A stretch of 50,814 nt of DNA from Xaviernesmea rhizosphaerae. GTDB lineage: Bacteria > Pseudomonadota > Alphaproteobacteria > Rhizobiales > Rhizobiaceae. The notes under the pieces are model-generated. The model was given only the letters and a program-made list of their open reading frames with translations. It did not search any database and was not told the DNA's origin. The stretch spans positions 3,459 to 54,272 of the forward strand of contig NZ_MKIO01000034.1 in the NCBI RefSeq assembly GCF_001938945.1, given 5' to 3'. This document shows, in pieces, positions 26,592 to 35,115 of this stretch (position 1 is its first letter; each line of letters opens with the position of its first letter). Both the position numbers and the translations under genes were made by a program.

Positions 26592-27590
26592 CTATGCTTC
26601 ACGCGACGTCGCCCGTTCAGGCGTAAGACGATCGACAACGGAGAAGGTAACGCCGGTCCAATACTCGCCAGCGTCGGCCACTGTGATAGATCGTTCGGCC
26701 TGCTCGATCTCGGCGTAGCCATCCGACAGCAGGAAGTATTCCGCATCCTTCATCGAGGCGAAGGACATTACCGTCACCCCGTCGATCCGGCTGGTGGCGG
26801 GATGATAGAATGGTTCGCCTTCTATCACTGGACCGATGTTGTGAAGTTGGACGTAGCGCCTAACCAAACGACTGGTGTCGGGTTGGCGCAACACCACCTT
26901 CGCGTGCTCGTGCAGCCATAGTCGCTGGAACGCCTGCCGATCCAGCCCGTCGCGCTGGACGTGCGTCTTGACGAGGGTGATGGCGTCGTTGCCTGCCGTG
27001 TTCGGCAGGATGATGAACTGGCACGCCAGCAACGGTGCGAGGTCACGAAAGATCGCCTGATCTTCCGGCAGGATTTTCCGGCGGACGCGCTCGGAGCCGA
27101 GCACCGCCGCAAGATCGTCAAGGCTCGCGAAGTTGAGATAGGCGACGCCATCCCATTGAGGCCGGCGATAGGGTTGGACATGGCCGATGATGGTGTCGAA
27201 AAGCTGGCCTCGACTGTCGAGCGGCGGCCGATAAGGCGGCGGGTTCAGGCTCGCCGGTCCCGGCGCCAGCCGTTGAATCTGATCGTAGCGCAACAGCAGG
27301 TCGATGCTCTTTCGGTCATCGGCCTCGTCGGGATGCAGGAACCGCACCCCATGCACCTTGCGCCAATATTCGCCCCAATGCTCGAAATTGATATTGGGAT
27401 CAGGCTCGAACGCATTGGCGGACGGATCGGCCAGCGGATTGCCGTCCAGGCCGACGAGGTGGCCAGCCGCGCGGCTGCGTTGGTCGCGCGGCGTCGAATC
27501 CGCCCGCGACAGAAACGAAAACAGCACGGTCAGCGGCGCAGCGCCGGCCTCGGCTCCGACTGATGGCGATGAAGCGGTTGAAACACTCAT
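26592..27590 (-). CDS. EthD-domain protein
   Basis: The 332-residue protein contains two ferredoxin-like EthD-type halves: one around FEHWGEYWRKVHGVRFLHPD and GVAYLNFASLDDLAAVLGSE, the other around ALVKTHV-like ITLVKTHVQRDGLDRQAFQ and VMSFASMKDAEYFLLSDGY. EthD was first seen with ether degradation; many members are enzymes or carriers of small hydrophobic compounds. The ATG at 27590 overlaps the MFS stop by four bases, a clear sign of coupling. This supports a joint task, efflux plus handling of the same compound, although that is inference. The frame extends without support to 27713. Confidence 0.8.
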   Translation of the reverse strand: MSVSTASSPSVGAEAGAAPLTVLFSFLSRADSTPRDQRSRAAGHLVGLDGNPLADPSANAFEPDPNINFEHWGEYWRKVHGVRFLHPDEADDRKSIDLLLRYDQIQRLAPGPASLNPPPYRPPLDSRGQLFDTIIGHVQPYRRPQWDGVAYLNFASLDDLAAVLGSERVRRKILPEDQAIFRDLAPLLACQFIILPNTAGNDAITLVKTHVQRDGLDRQAFQRLWLHEHAKVVLRQPDTSRLVRRYVQLHNIGPVIEGEPFYHPATSRIDGVTVMSFASMKDAEYFLLSDGYAEIEQAERSITVADAGEYWTGVTFSVVDRLTPERATSREA

Positions 27591-28810
27591 GAAGCGGACT
27601 CCTTGAAGACGGGACGAATGATCGGGGGAAGAAAGGAGTGCAGAAGCGCGAGAAGGCCGGCGATCGTCCCGGTCAGGCACACGCCGGTCCAGCCGTGACG
27701 GCTCCAGGCCCATCCGCCGACGACCGCGCCGATGGACATGCCGATCATGGCGGCGGTCATCAGCAGGCCGTTCAACCGGCTGCGTGCGTCGGGATCGATC
27801 GCCGTCACGATCGTCTGGTGCGAGACCAGCCCCGCCATGACGCCGAGATCGAACAGGATCGCGCCCGCAATGAGCGCGGCAAACGAGTGTGGCAGCATCA
27901 GCATGATTGCGAAGGCACCGGCGACCAGCTGACAGCCCACGCGGATGGCCGTAAGCGGTCCACTGCGATCGGCGAAGCCTCCGAACAGCGGCGCGCCGAA
28001 GGCACCGGCCGCGCCAGCCAGGCCGAAGGCACCGGCGACGCCCGCTCCAAGCTGGAACGGCGGTTCGGCCAGCATGAGGGCGAGCGTGGACCAGAACGCG
28101 CCGAGTGTAGTGGCCAGCAAAGCCTGCGTCGCCAGCGCCTTACGCAGCATCGCGTGTCGACAGGTCAGCGTGGCGAGGCTGCGCAACAAACCGACATAGG
28201 TGCCCGTGGCTGTCGCGGACTGGTGCGGGAGCAGCCGCCAGACAGCCAGCGCCAGGAGCGTCACCATCGCGGCCGCGATCCCGAACATCGCCCGCCAGCC
28301 GAGCAGGTCTCCGACAATGCCGCCGATCGTTCGGGACAACAGGATGCCGCAAAGCAGTCCCGTGGTGACGAGTCCGATGGTGTGACCGCGCCGTTCTTGC
28401 GGCGCGTGCTGTGCGGCGAGCGGAATGAAGTCCTGCCCGACGCTACCCAGCAATCCAAGCGCCACGCTTGCGGCGAGCAGAACGGAGAGAGCCGGAGCGG
28501 TCGCCGCTGTCAGGAGCGCGACGACGAGCAGCGCGGATTTCGTGAGGATCAGGCGCTTGCGGTCCAGAAGGTCGCCGAGCGGCGCCAGCAACAGCATCCC
28601 GGCCGCATAGCCTGCCTGGGACACAGCCGGCACGAGGCTCGCCGCCTCAGGCGTAATGCCGAATGCCGCTCGCACCAACGGAATGACGGGTTGGACGTAA
28701 TAGACATTGGCGACGCCGACGCCCGCCCCGATCGCCATGAGCCAGATAGGGGCGGATGCGACCGGCTGTTTGCCTTCGTCTCTTGTTGCGGATCGTGCCT
28801 CTTCCGGCAT
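27587..28810 (-). CDS. MFS transporter, probable drug efflux
   Basis: The 407-residue protein has 12 membrane helices with LGDLLDRKRLILTK after helix 2 (the MFS signature loop) and GILLSRTIGGIVGDLLGWRA (helix 5 antiporter motif). It is a paralogue of the pump at 19944. The start at 28810 follows GGAG by nine bases. It leads the MFS-EthD-LysR set on the minus strand and is divergent from a LysR gene (28939). A TTGAC/GTCAA dyad lies in the 128-base spacer. The substrate is unknown. Confidence 0.87.
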   Translation of the reverse strand: MPEEARSATRDEGKQPVASAPIWLMAIGAGVGVANVYYVQPVIPLVRAAFGITPEAASLVPAVSQAGYAAGMLLLAPLGDLLDRKRLILTKSALLVVALLTAATAPALSVLLAASVALGLLGSVGQDFIPLAAQHAPQERRGHTIGLVTTGLLCGILLSRTIGGIVGDLLGWRAMFGIAAAMVTLLALAVWRLLPHQSATATGTYVGLLRSLATLTCRHAMLRKALATQALLATTLGAFWSTLALMLAEPPFQLGAGVAGAFGLAGAAGAFGAPLFGGFADRSGPLTAIRVGCQLVAGAFAIMLMLPHSFAALIAGAILFDLGVMAGLVSHQTIVTAIDPDARSRLNGLLMTAAMIGMSIGAVVGGWAWSRHGWTGVCLTGTIAGLLALLHSFLPPIIRPVFKESAS

Positions 28811-28909
28811 GGCTTTGGCTCCATTCGGGACGCTGGCCGGAAAGCCGCACCCGGAGCAAGCCTATTGACGAATTGAATGGAGAAAAACGGCCTTATATGG
28901 CAATGTGAG

Positions 28910-28927
28910 TTGACAAAATATCGTCAA
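28910..28927. promoter_or_regulatory. Dyad in the divergent MFS/LysR spacer
   Basis: TTGAC at 28910-28914 and GTCAA at 28923-28927 are inverted arms around eight bases, immediately before the SD (GGAGGG) of the LysR gene. A related TTGAC stands at 28865. It is a likely binding site for that LysR protein, and also a possible -35 element. Confidence 0.45.
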
Positions 28928-28938
28928 TTGGAGGGCGG

Positions 28939-29862
28939 ATGATTTCGGCCGAACATCTCAAAGGCATCACGGCGTTCGTTCAGGCCGCCGATGCCGGCGG
29001 CTTCACGCTGGCGGGCGAGAGGCTCGGCCTGTCGAAATCCGGCATCGCCAAGAGCGTTGCACGGCTTGAGGAACGTCTGGGCGTGCGATTGTTCAACCGA
29101 ACCACGCGACGCTTCGCGCTCACGGCCGAAGGCCAGTCCTTTTACACAACGTGCGTGCGCGTTCTGGCCGAGCTGGAAAACGCCGAGGCGGCGTTGAACG
29201 AGCAGCGGCTGCGGCCACGCGGTCGCCTGCGCGTCGATCTGCCGGTGGTCTTCGGCCGGCGCTGGGTCGTGCCGATCCTGCTCGACATTGGCGGGCGCTA
29301 CCCGGAACTGTCGCTGGAAATCTCGCTGACCGATCGTCGGATCGATCCGATCGAAGACGGTATCGACCTCGTGATCCGTATCGGCGATCTGGATGACAGC
29401 ACCACGCTCGTCGCGCGACGCCTGGGCCTTCAGAAGTCAGTCGTCTGTGCCAGCCCGGCTTATCTCGAAAGCCAAGGGTGTCCGGCCTCGCTCGACGAAC
29501 TGGATGACCATAGCTGTATCGTCTTCGGTCGGGGCGGCCAGACCTTGCCCTGGTGGTTCGTAGATGGGAAAGGCGCGCCCTTCGCGAAGCCGGTCGACGG
29601 GCAGTTCGCGTTCAATCATAGCGATGCGATCTGCGACGCCGCCCTGGCAGGTCGAGGCATTGCCCTGCTTTCGACATGGCTGATCGACGACCATCTGGGC
29701 AATAGTCGGCTGATCCCGATATTGCCGGAGATCGAGACGCGCGGATTTCCTATCAATGCTCTGTGGCCCCATGCGCGGCACATGGCTCCGAAAGTGCGTG
29801 TCGTGGTCGATGAACTGGTGAATCGTTTTCTGCCAGAGCCGCCCTGGGACATGAGCACATGA
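28939..29862 (+). CDS. LysR-family regulator divergent from the MFS-EthD operon
   Basis: The 307-residue protein has the winged helix (FVQAADAGGFTLAGERLGLS, IAKSVARLEERLGVRLFNRT) and a complete effector domain (RWVVPILLDIGGRYPELSL, LVIRIGDLDDSTTLVARRLG). It is of the same broad group as the gene at 21287. The ATG at 28939 has a strong TTGGAGGGCGG site. The divergent layout and the dyad just before the gene make the MFS-EthD operon its likely target. Confidence 0.9.
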   Translation: MISAEHLKGITAFVQAADAGGFTLAGERLGLSKSGIAKSVARLEERLGVRLFNRTTRRFALTAEGQSFYTTCVRVLAELENAEAALNEQRLRPRGRLRVDLPVVFGRRWVVPILLDIGGRYPELSLEISLTDRRIDPIEDGIDLVIRIGDLDDSTTLVARRLGLQKSVVCASPAYLESQGCPASLDELDDHSCIVFGRGGQTLPWWFVDGKGAPFAKPVDGQFAFNHSDAICDAALAGRGIALLSTWLIDDHLGNSRLIPILPEIETRGFPINALWPHARHMAPKVRVVVDELVNRFLPEPPWDMST

Positions 29863-29879
29863 GAAATCGCACAGCGCGC

Positions 29880-30215
29880 AAGCAACGTCTCCCCTGACGA
29901 TCGGGCGATGCCGGGGCATGGGATCGGGTTCGTCGCGTCACAGGCGAGCGCCAGCACGCTGTTAGGGCCGATACCTTGCAGCTGGAGCTTCACGTTCCCT
30001 CCCGCCTCGACAAGTCGCGTAACGATCGCGTCGCCTGCCTCCAGATTCGCCGCTGCCCGTCGCACGATGAAGCATTTTCCGGCGAGCGGCGGCCAGTCTC
30101 GTCCCGTTCGATCGGTGAGCGAATGCCGGTCGGGGGTGATCGAGCCGGCGATGGCATCGCGCCCGCTTCGTTGACGTCTTGTCCGGAGCTCGAACGGCGG
30201 GATTGGCACGATTTC
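29880..30215 (-). pseudogene. LysR-family remnant (paralogue 4 of 4)
   Basis: Only pieces of the ligand-binding half remain: DWPPLAGKCFIVRRAAANLE, AGDAIVTRLVEAGGNVKLQL, QGIGPNSVLALACDATNPIP and CPGIARSSGETLLARCAIS. Lined up by eye with the gene at 25647-26579, the helix-turn-helix half and the segment VAMERGLALV are missing. The frame runs on into the neighbouring LysR gene without meaning. Nothing suggests that it is functional. No other gene was found between 29863 and 30297. Confidence 0.7.
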
Positions 30216-30297
30216 GCACCTCCTTTTCTTCTCACATGCTGACGATCCCGATATTCATGACTATCCTGCCCGGCATCGTACATTCGGGTGACACATG

Positions 30298-31821
30298 TCA
30301 GTGCTGCAGGGTTTCCGGCCGCGATGCCGGAGGTCGTCCGAAAACCACGAAGCTCGCCAGCGCCAGTCCCCATGCGCAAAGCGCGCCGTAGAGAGTGACC
30401 CTGCCGATCCCGTGCGCCAGCGCCTCACGTGCGACCGCGATCGGGACGCCAAGCGTTTCGCTCGCCGCAAGGTTTCCTGCGGAGATCATGTCCGCAAGCG
30501 CGCGAAGTACGGCGTCGGATGGCAAGGCCGGCAGCGCTTGCGCCAGATGGGCTGTCACCCCGCTCGACAGGATGAAGCCCATCAGTGCGATGTTGACGGC
30601 GAGCGAGATCATTCGGGCGCTCATGTCCATGCCGGACGCCATGCCGCCGCGTTCCGGCGGCAGCGCAGCCGTCGCCGTGTTGGTGACGGGGGTGTTGGTC
30701 AGGCCGAGGCCGATCCCCGCCAGAACGCAACCCGGCACCAGCGTCACCCAGCTTGCATGATCGCTGGTCGTCGCCAGCATCAGCAGGATGAAACCTGCGC
30801 CGATCGTGAACAGGCCGAGCGGAATGACGAATCTTGGTCCCCGGCTGATGAGCAGGCGCTCAGCCAGCGGTGGAGCGACGATGGTTGGAAGTGTGTAGCC
30901 AAGCACCGTCATCCCGGCGGCGATCGCGTCATAGCCGAGCACAGCCTGAAGATAGATCGGCAGATAGATGACGAACGGCCAGAAGCTGAAGTTCATGCCG
31001 CTCGACCCGAGGATCGCGCCGGAGAAGTGGCGAACGCGGAAGGCGCGAAAGTCGAACATCGGCCGCGCGATCCGAGCCTCGATGACAACGAAGAGCACGA
31101 AGCTGGCGAGACTGAGCGCAAGAATAGTCAAGGCGGGCGGACTCGTTGCTCCGAGTTCTCGCCCCTGCGTGATGAGATAGACGATGCCGAACACGGCAAG
31201 CGACAACGTCACCATGCCCGCAACGTCGATGCGCGTCGCCTGTGGATCGATGGATTCCTCGACGCCCTTTTGCGCAAAGGCGATGGTTAAGATCGCGATC
31301 ACGACATGGACGAGGAAAACCCAATGCCAGCTCGCCAGCGTGATGATCGCGCCGCCGACGATCGGGCCGAAACCGAGGCCGACCCCGAAAACGATGCCCC
31401 ACCAGCCGAACGCCTTGCCACGCTCTGCCCCGTCCCGGAACTGATGCGAGAGGACGGCGACCTGGCAGGCGAGCATCGCCGCCGCGCTCGTCCCCTGGAG
31501 AAAGCGGGCCGCGATCAACAGCGGCGCGCTTGTCGCCAGACCGCAGATCATTGACGCGACGGCAAAGACTGTGACGCCGATCAGGAAGACACGCTTGCGG
31601 CCGAAGCGATCCCCCAGCGTGCCCATCGCCATCAGCACGGAGCACATGGCGATCGTGTAGGCGTTCATAATCCATTGCAGTTGCTGAAAGTCCGCCGAAA
31701 GGACTCTTTCGAGCGTCGGCAAGATCGATGGGATACTGGTGATCTCAAGACCCAGCATCAATGCTGAAAGACAGACGGCGACGAGTGCAAAATTGTTTCT
31801 GGATGGCGGGTGCTTTGTCAT
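30298..31821 (-). CDS. MFS multidrug transporter, DHA2 type (14 helices)
   Basis: The 507-residue protein fits the EmrB/QacA group. MNAYTIAMCSVLMAMGTLGD then RFGRKRVFLIG gives the signature loop after helix 2, AARFLQGTSAAAMLACQVAV follows, and GPIVGGAIITLASWHWVFLV is the group's helix 5 motif. Length and hydrophobic segments suggest 14 helices. I took the ATG at 31821, seven bases after AAGG, over a GTG at 31842. It is divergent from the LysR gene at 31990, which probably controls it. The exported compound is unknown. Confidence 0.88.
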   Translation of the reverse strand: MTKHPPSRNNFALVAVCLSALMLGLEITSIPSILPTLERVLSADFQQLQWIMNAYTIAMCSVLMAMGTLGDRFGRKRVFLIGVTVFAVASMICGLATSAPLLIAARFLQGTSAAAMLACQVAVLSHQFRDGAERGKAFGWWGIVFGVGLGFGPIVGGAIITLASWHWVFLVHVVIAILTIAFAQKGVEESIDPQATRIDVAGMVTLSLAVFGIVYLITQGRELGATSPPALTILALSLASFVLFVVIEARIARPMFDFRAFRVRHFSGAILGSSGMNFSFWPFVIYLPIYLQAVLGYDAIAAGMTVLGYTLPTIVAPPLAERLLISRGPRFVIPLGLFTIGAGFILLMLATTSDHASWVTLVPGCVLAGIGLGLTNTPVTNTATAALPPERGGMASGMDMSARMISLAVNIALMGFILSSGVTAHLAQALPALPSDAVLRALADMISAGNLAASETLGVPIAVAREALAHGIGRVTLYGALCAWGLALASFVVFGRPPASRPETLQH

Positions 31822-31989
31822 GGGTCGGCCTTGCTCTTTCACGATGCAAGGCGGATCGCATCCGTCAAGATGCGACGATTTGGCGATACAGCCTTGCGCA
31901 GTGGGTGTGTCTTCGTCGTCAATCTGCCAAGCGCTTGATCATCCATCAATCACATGTCAGGATATTTCAGTGATAACAAAATGGGATGA

Positions 31990-32883
31990 ATGACGATCAT
32001 GCTTGAGGTTGATGCCGTCCGGGCGTTCGTGATGATCGCCGACCTTCAGAGCTTCACCCGCGCGGCGGAAGCTCTCGGTTCGACGCAGGGTGCCGTAAGC
32101 GTAAAGCTCAAGCGTCTCGAAGACCGACTGGGAAAGCGGCTGATCGAACGCACACCCCGGCAGGTCCGGCTGTCCGCGCAGGGTGAAACCTTCCTGCCGT
32201 CCGCCCGCGAATTTCTGGCTGCCCACGAGCGGGCGCTGGCGGCGTTGACGGTTGGGCGACGACGTTTCCGGCTCGGGATTGCCGCTCATATCATGGGGCC
32301 GGAAGTGCCGACGCTGCTTGCTAAGCTGAAGACGCTCGATCCCTGCCTGACCATCGAGGTTCTTAGCGACAATTCGCGCGCGCTGCTCGATGCCTATGAG
32401 ACCGGCGCGCTCGACGCCATCATCGTGCGCAGCGATGACGACCGGCGGGATGGCGAGGTGCTCGGTCCCGAGCATTTCGGGTGGTATGCCTCAGCCGATT
32501 TCGAGCATCACACGGGCGAACCGCTGCCGCTCGCCAGCCATCCGTCCTGCTGCACCGTGCGCGAGGTGGCGACACGATTGCTGGATGGCGCGTCAATCCC
32601 TTGGGCGGAGGTCTTCATCGGCGGCACCTCGGCCGTCACTGCCGCTTTGTCCGCCGGTCTCGCGGTCGCGGCGTTTCCCTGCCGGCTGGCGACGCCGGAT
32701 ATGATCGAGGTCAGCCAGGCGCTCGGCTTGCCATCCATTCCGTCGCTGTCGATCGTGCTGCATTCATCGCTGACCGACGCTAAGACGCGCGAAACCCTGC
32801 GTGCCATCACGGCCGCGTTCAGTGAGCATCGCAAGTCCAGCAACAGGCAGATCAGTCTAACAAGGAATACCCAGTCTCGCTGA
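31990..32883 (+). CDS. LysR-family regulator divergent from the DHA2 pump
   Basis: The 297-residue protein has FVMIADLQSFTRAAEALGST and AVSVKLKRLEDRLGKRLIER, then an effector domain with LGIAAHIMGPEVPTLLAKLK and GTSAVTAALSAGLAVAAFPC. An ATCAC/GTGAT pair at 31949-31974 lies in the spacer and may be its site. Its stop codon overlaps the start of repeat copy 2, so the repeat was inserted, or lies, directly at the gene's end. Confidence 0.88.
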   Translation: MTIMLEVDAVRAFVMIADLQSFTRAAEALGSTQGAVSVKLKRLEDRLGKRLIERTPRQVRLSAQGETFLPSAREFLAAHERALAALTVGRRRFRLGIAAHIMGPEVPTLLAKLKTLDPCLTIEVLSDNSRALLDAYETGALDAIIVRSDDDRRDGEVLGPEHFGWYASADFEHHTGEPLPLASHPSCCTVREVATRLLDGASIPWAEVFIGGTSAVTAALSAGLAVAAFPCRLATPDMIEVSQALGLPSIPSLSIVLHSSLTDAKTRETLRAITAAFSEHRKSSNRQISLTRNTQSR

Positions 32884-33028
32884 TAGAAACCCATAGGACG
32901 GCCCAGGCTTGACCGCCGGCTCGGCGCGGTGCGCCGGGCGATGTGCAGCATCGTCCAAGCATTGCAACAACGCCAGCGGTCAAGCGCGGGTAATCCTATA
33001 GGTTCCTATCATCGACACTTGGTATAAG
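32882..33028 (-). repeat. Structured repeat, copy 2 (candidate minus-strand RNA)
   Basis: Outer arms 32882-32899 and 32993-33010 pair at 15 of 18 positions, and inner arms 32907-32920 and 32972-32985 at 13 of 14. All four mismatches are A opposite C on the plus strand, which become G-U pairs in a minus-strand RNA. The 51-base apical part holds two small hairpins (GGCGC/GCGCC and CGATG/CATCG). The box 32993-33028 matches copy 1 at 117-153, while the inner stem has a different sequence with the same fold. After the box, 33007-33084 can be read as a short peptide ending TPARYRELFSFENSP, perhaps a fragment of another gene. The rest up to 33153 shows nothing. Confidence 0.6.
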
Positions 33029-33153
33029 ATCAACACCACGCCTGCGCGCTACCGCGAGCTGTTCAGTTTCGAGAATAGCCCGTGATACAGTGCTTACCGA
33101 TCACGAGCCGTGCCAGGAGAATGGTCGGGTCTCATTTCTTGTCCTGGCTGCGT

Positions 33154-33843
33154 TCAATCGAACTTTTCTGACAACCGAACCACCAAAGCGTCTACTGCTG
33201 CTTCTGCCGCCGTTATCGAAGCTGTCAGCCTTTCATCGGCGAATTCGTCATATTCAATGGCGACGGTATGTGTCTCGCTCAGGCCGAGATAGGCCAGCGG
33301 CACCTTCAACCCGGCTTCGACCAGATTGGCGGAGGCGAGCCGACCGCCTTCGTCATATCCGTAGTCGCCACGCGCGGTCAGGATGACCAGGCGCTTTCCC
33401 GTTGGCAGCATGGGCCAATAAGGCTCACCGGGCCGGGCGCGGTCAAAGCCGAAGGTGACGCCGACGCGCACGACATTGTCGATCCACGCCTTGAGCTATG
33501 CGGGCACGCCGAAATTATACATGGGCGCGCCGATGACGACGAGATCGGCGGCAAGCAGTTCGCCCGCAAGCTGGTCGCTCTCGGCCAGCACTGTCTGTTG
33601 GGCGGCGTTACGCCGTTCCGGCGGGCAAAAGGCGGCGGCGATCCAGTCGCCACTGACGGGTTGCGGCGGTTTCTGGCCGACATCGCGATAGGTCACGACA
33701 TCCATCGTTCGCCGTTCCATCCATGTGTCGATGAAGCGACGGCTCAGACGTCGCGTATGCGAGCCATGACGGTCGCGGCCCGAAAGGCCGGCACGCGCGC
33801 TGCTGTCGATATGGAGAATATGCAGGGGGCTGGATGACGGCAT
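33154..33843 (-). pseudogene. azoR: FMN-dependent NADH azoreductase with an in-frame amber codon
   Basis: The frame from the ATG at 33843 (AAGGA upstream) reads LHILHIDSSARAGLSGRDRH then LLAADLVVIGAPMYNFGVPA, the flavodoxin-like AzoR pattern. It meets TAG at 33496-33498 and continues in the same frame as LKAWIDNVVRVGVTFGFDRA and KRLVILTARGDYGYDEGG to 33154. Relatives often have Gln or Ser at that place, so CAG to TAG is one base change. Everything else is intact, including PMYNFGVP at the flavin site. Unless the amber is suppressed, the protein is cut to 115 residues. AzoR enzymes reduce quinones and azo compounds. The gene is divergent from the LysR gene at 33930. Confidence 0.85.
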
Positions 33844-33858
33844 GGATGTCTTTCCTTC

Positions 33859-33884
33859 ATCTGTGTTAGGATCTTCACACAGAT
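33859..33884. promoter_or_regulatory. LysR-type dyad between azoR and its divergent regulator
   Basis: ATCTGTG at 33859-33865 and CACAGAT at 33878-33884 are perfect 7-base inverted arms with 12 bases between them. It lies midway between the two divergent starts (33843 and 33930), as expected for a site controlling both genes. Confidence 0.55.
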
Positions 33885-33929
33885 TATTCCTCTTATAAGT
33901 TGAGTTGACGAACGCGAAGTTCTTACCTG

Positions 33930-34895
33930 ATGGCTGATTCTGATTCATCTATACGGCGCCATCGCCGCTTGCCGCCGCTGGCAGCGTTGCGGGCCTTCGA
34001 GGCCGCGGCGCGGCATTTGAGCTTTCGAAAGGCAGCAGAGGAGCTGGCGGTGACGCCCACGGCGGTCAGCCACCAGATACGCCTCCTGGAGGCGGTCTTG
34101 GGTCGGGCGCTCTTCGTGCGTCATGTACGCCGCGTGGCGCTGACCGCCGCCGGCGAGCGCCTCTATCCGGTGTTTCGCGACGGGTTCGATTCCTTCGAGC
34201 AGGCTATTTCAGCCTTGGACCCGCAGAGTCAGCGCAAGGCGGTGACGCTGACCGCGCCCACGCTCTTCACCGCCCGGCGTCTCCTGCCGGCGCTGGATGC
34301 GTTCCGCTCGGCTCATCCGGGCTTCGATCTGCGCTTGCACGCCGCCGACGAGGTGGTCGACCTGCACGCCGGTCTGGCGGATATCGCGGTCCGTTATGGC
34401 CCTGGCCCGTTCCCGCGCTTAGTCGCCGAGCCGCTCATGTCGGAGCGATTTGGGGTCTTGTGCAGCCCGCGCCTTGGGCTTTGCCATCCGGATGATCTCC
34501 GGACGGCGGTTTTGATCCACACGGAGTGGAAGCGACCGGGGATGGCCCCGGACTGGCAGCGCTGGAGGCGGCTTTCTGGCGCGACGGGCTTAGCCATTGG
34601 GGAGGGGCCGCGTTTTACCGACGACGGCCATGCGCTTCAGGCCGCCATCGCCGGCCACGGCGCCGTCATCGCCAGCCTTGTTCTGGCAAGACCCGAGATC
34701 GAGGCCGGAATGCTGTTTCAGCCTTTCGGGCCGGAGATCGTGGGCGAGACCTATCACATTGTCGCCACGCCGGAGAATATCGCCTGCGCCGACGTGCGAG
34801 CCGTAAGAGACTGGCTGGCGGACCATGTCTCAGGGGAGACGCCGTTGCGCGAAAACAGGAAGCCCATCTTGGGACGAAGCGGCGGACCTGAATAG
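33930..34895 (+). CDS. LysR-family regulator (GcvA-like) divergent from azoR
   Basis: The 321-residue protein starts with LPPLAALRAFEAAARHLSFR and AVSHQIRLLEAVLGRALFVR, the pattern of the GcvA/AmpR-like LysR group. The effector domain includes LHAGLADIAVRYGPGPFPRL. The ATG at 33930 sits 87 bases from the azoR start with a clear dyad between. It is probably an activator of the azoreductase, whose gene is now interrupted. The region 34896-35115 after it holds no gene I can support. Confidence 0.88.
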   Translation: MADSDSSIRRHRRLPPLAALRAFEAAARHLSFRKAAEELAVTPTAVSHQIRLLEAVLGRALFVRHVRRVALTAAGERLYPVFRDGFDSFEQAISALDPQSQRKAVTLTAPTLFTARRLLPALDAFRSAHPGFDLRLHAADEVVDLHAGLADIAVRYGPGPFPRLVAEPLMSERFGVLCSPRLGLCHPDDLRTAVLIHTEWKRPGMAPDWQRWRRLSGATGLAIGEGPRFTDDGHALQAAIAGHGAVIASLVLARPEIEAGMLFQPFGPEIVGETYHIVATPENIACADVRAVRDWLADHVSGETPLRENRKPILGRSGGPE

Positions 34896-35115
34896 CAAGT
34901 TGAGAAGGTTGCTGGGCCCCGGTGACCAAAAATCCACCGAAATGCCACTGTGACAAGCCTCCCGCCAGGAAGCCTTTGGCGTTTGACCTGCGCATTCAAT
35001 TCCCTGTCGACCTCCCGCTTCGGGGCTGCCGTCGCGGATCAAACGCCCCATTCCGTCAGGTTGGCGATGCCCCTGCGTGACCTGCCGCTGGCTTTGGATG
35101 TGCCAGTCGCAAGGG

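Noticed and set aside
31949..31974. ATCAC/GTGAT dyad upstream of the LysR gene at 31990
   Set aside because: Five-base arms with a 16-base spacer are easily found by chance, so it is not listed as a feature.
33007..33084. Peptide ending TPARYRELFSFENSP after repeat copy 2 as an AraC fragment
   Set aside because: The resemblance to an AraC C-terminus is too short, and the frame overlaps the conserved repeat box.
34896..35115. Possible transposase remnant (reverse-strand reading around SQWHFGGFLVTG)
   Set aside because: The phrase looks faintly like an IS relic, but no family motif supports it and the stretch is short.
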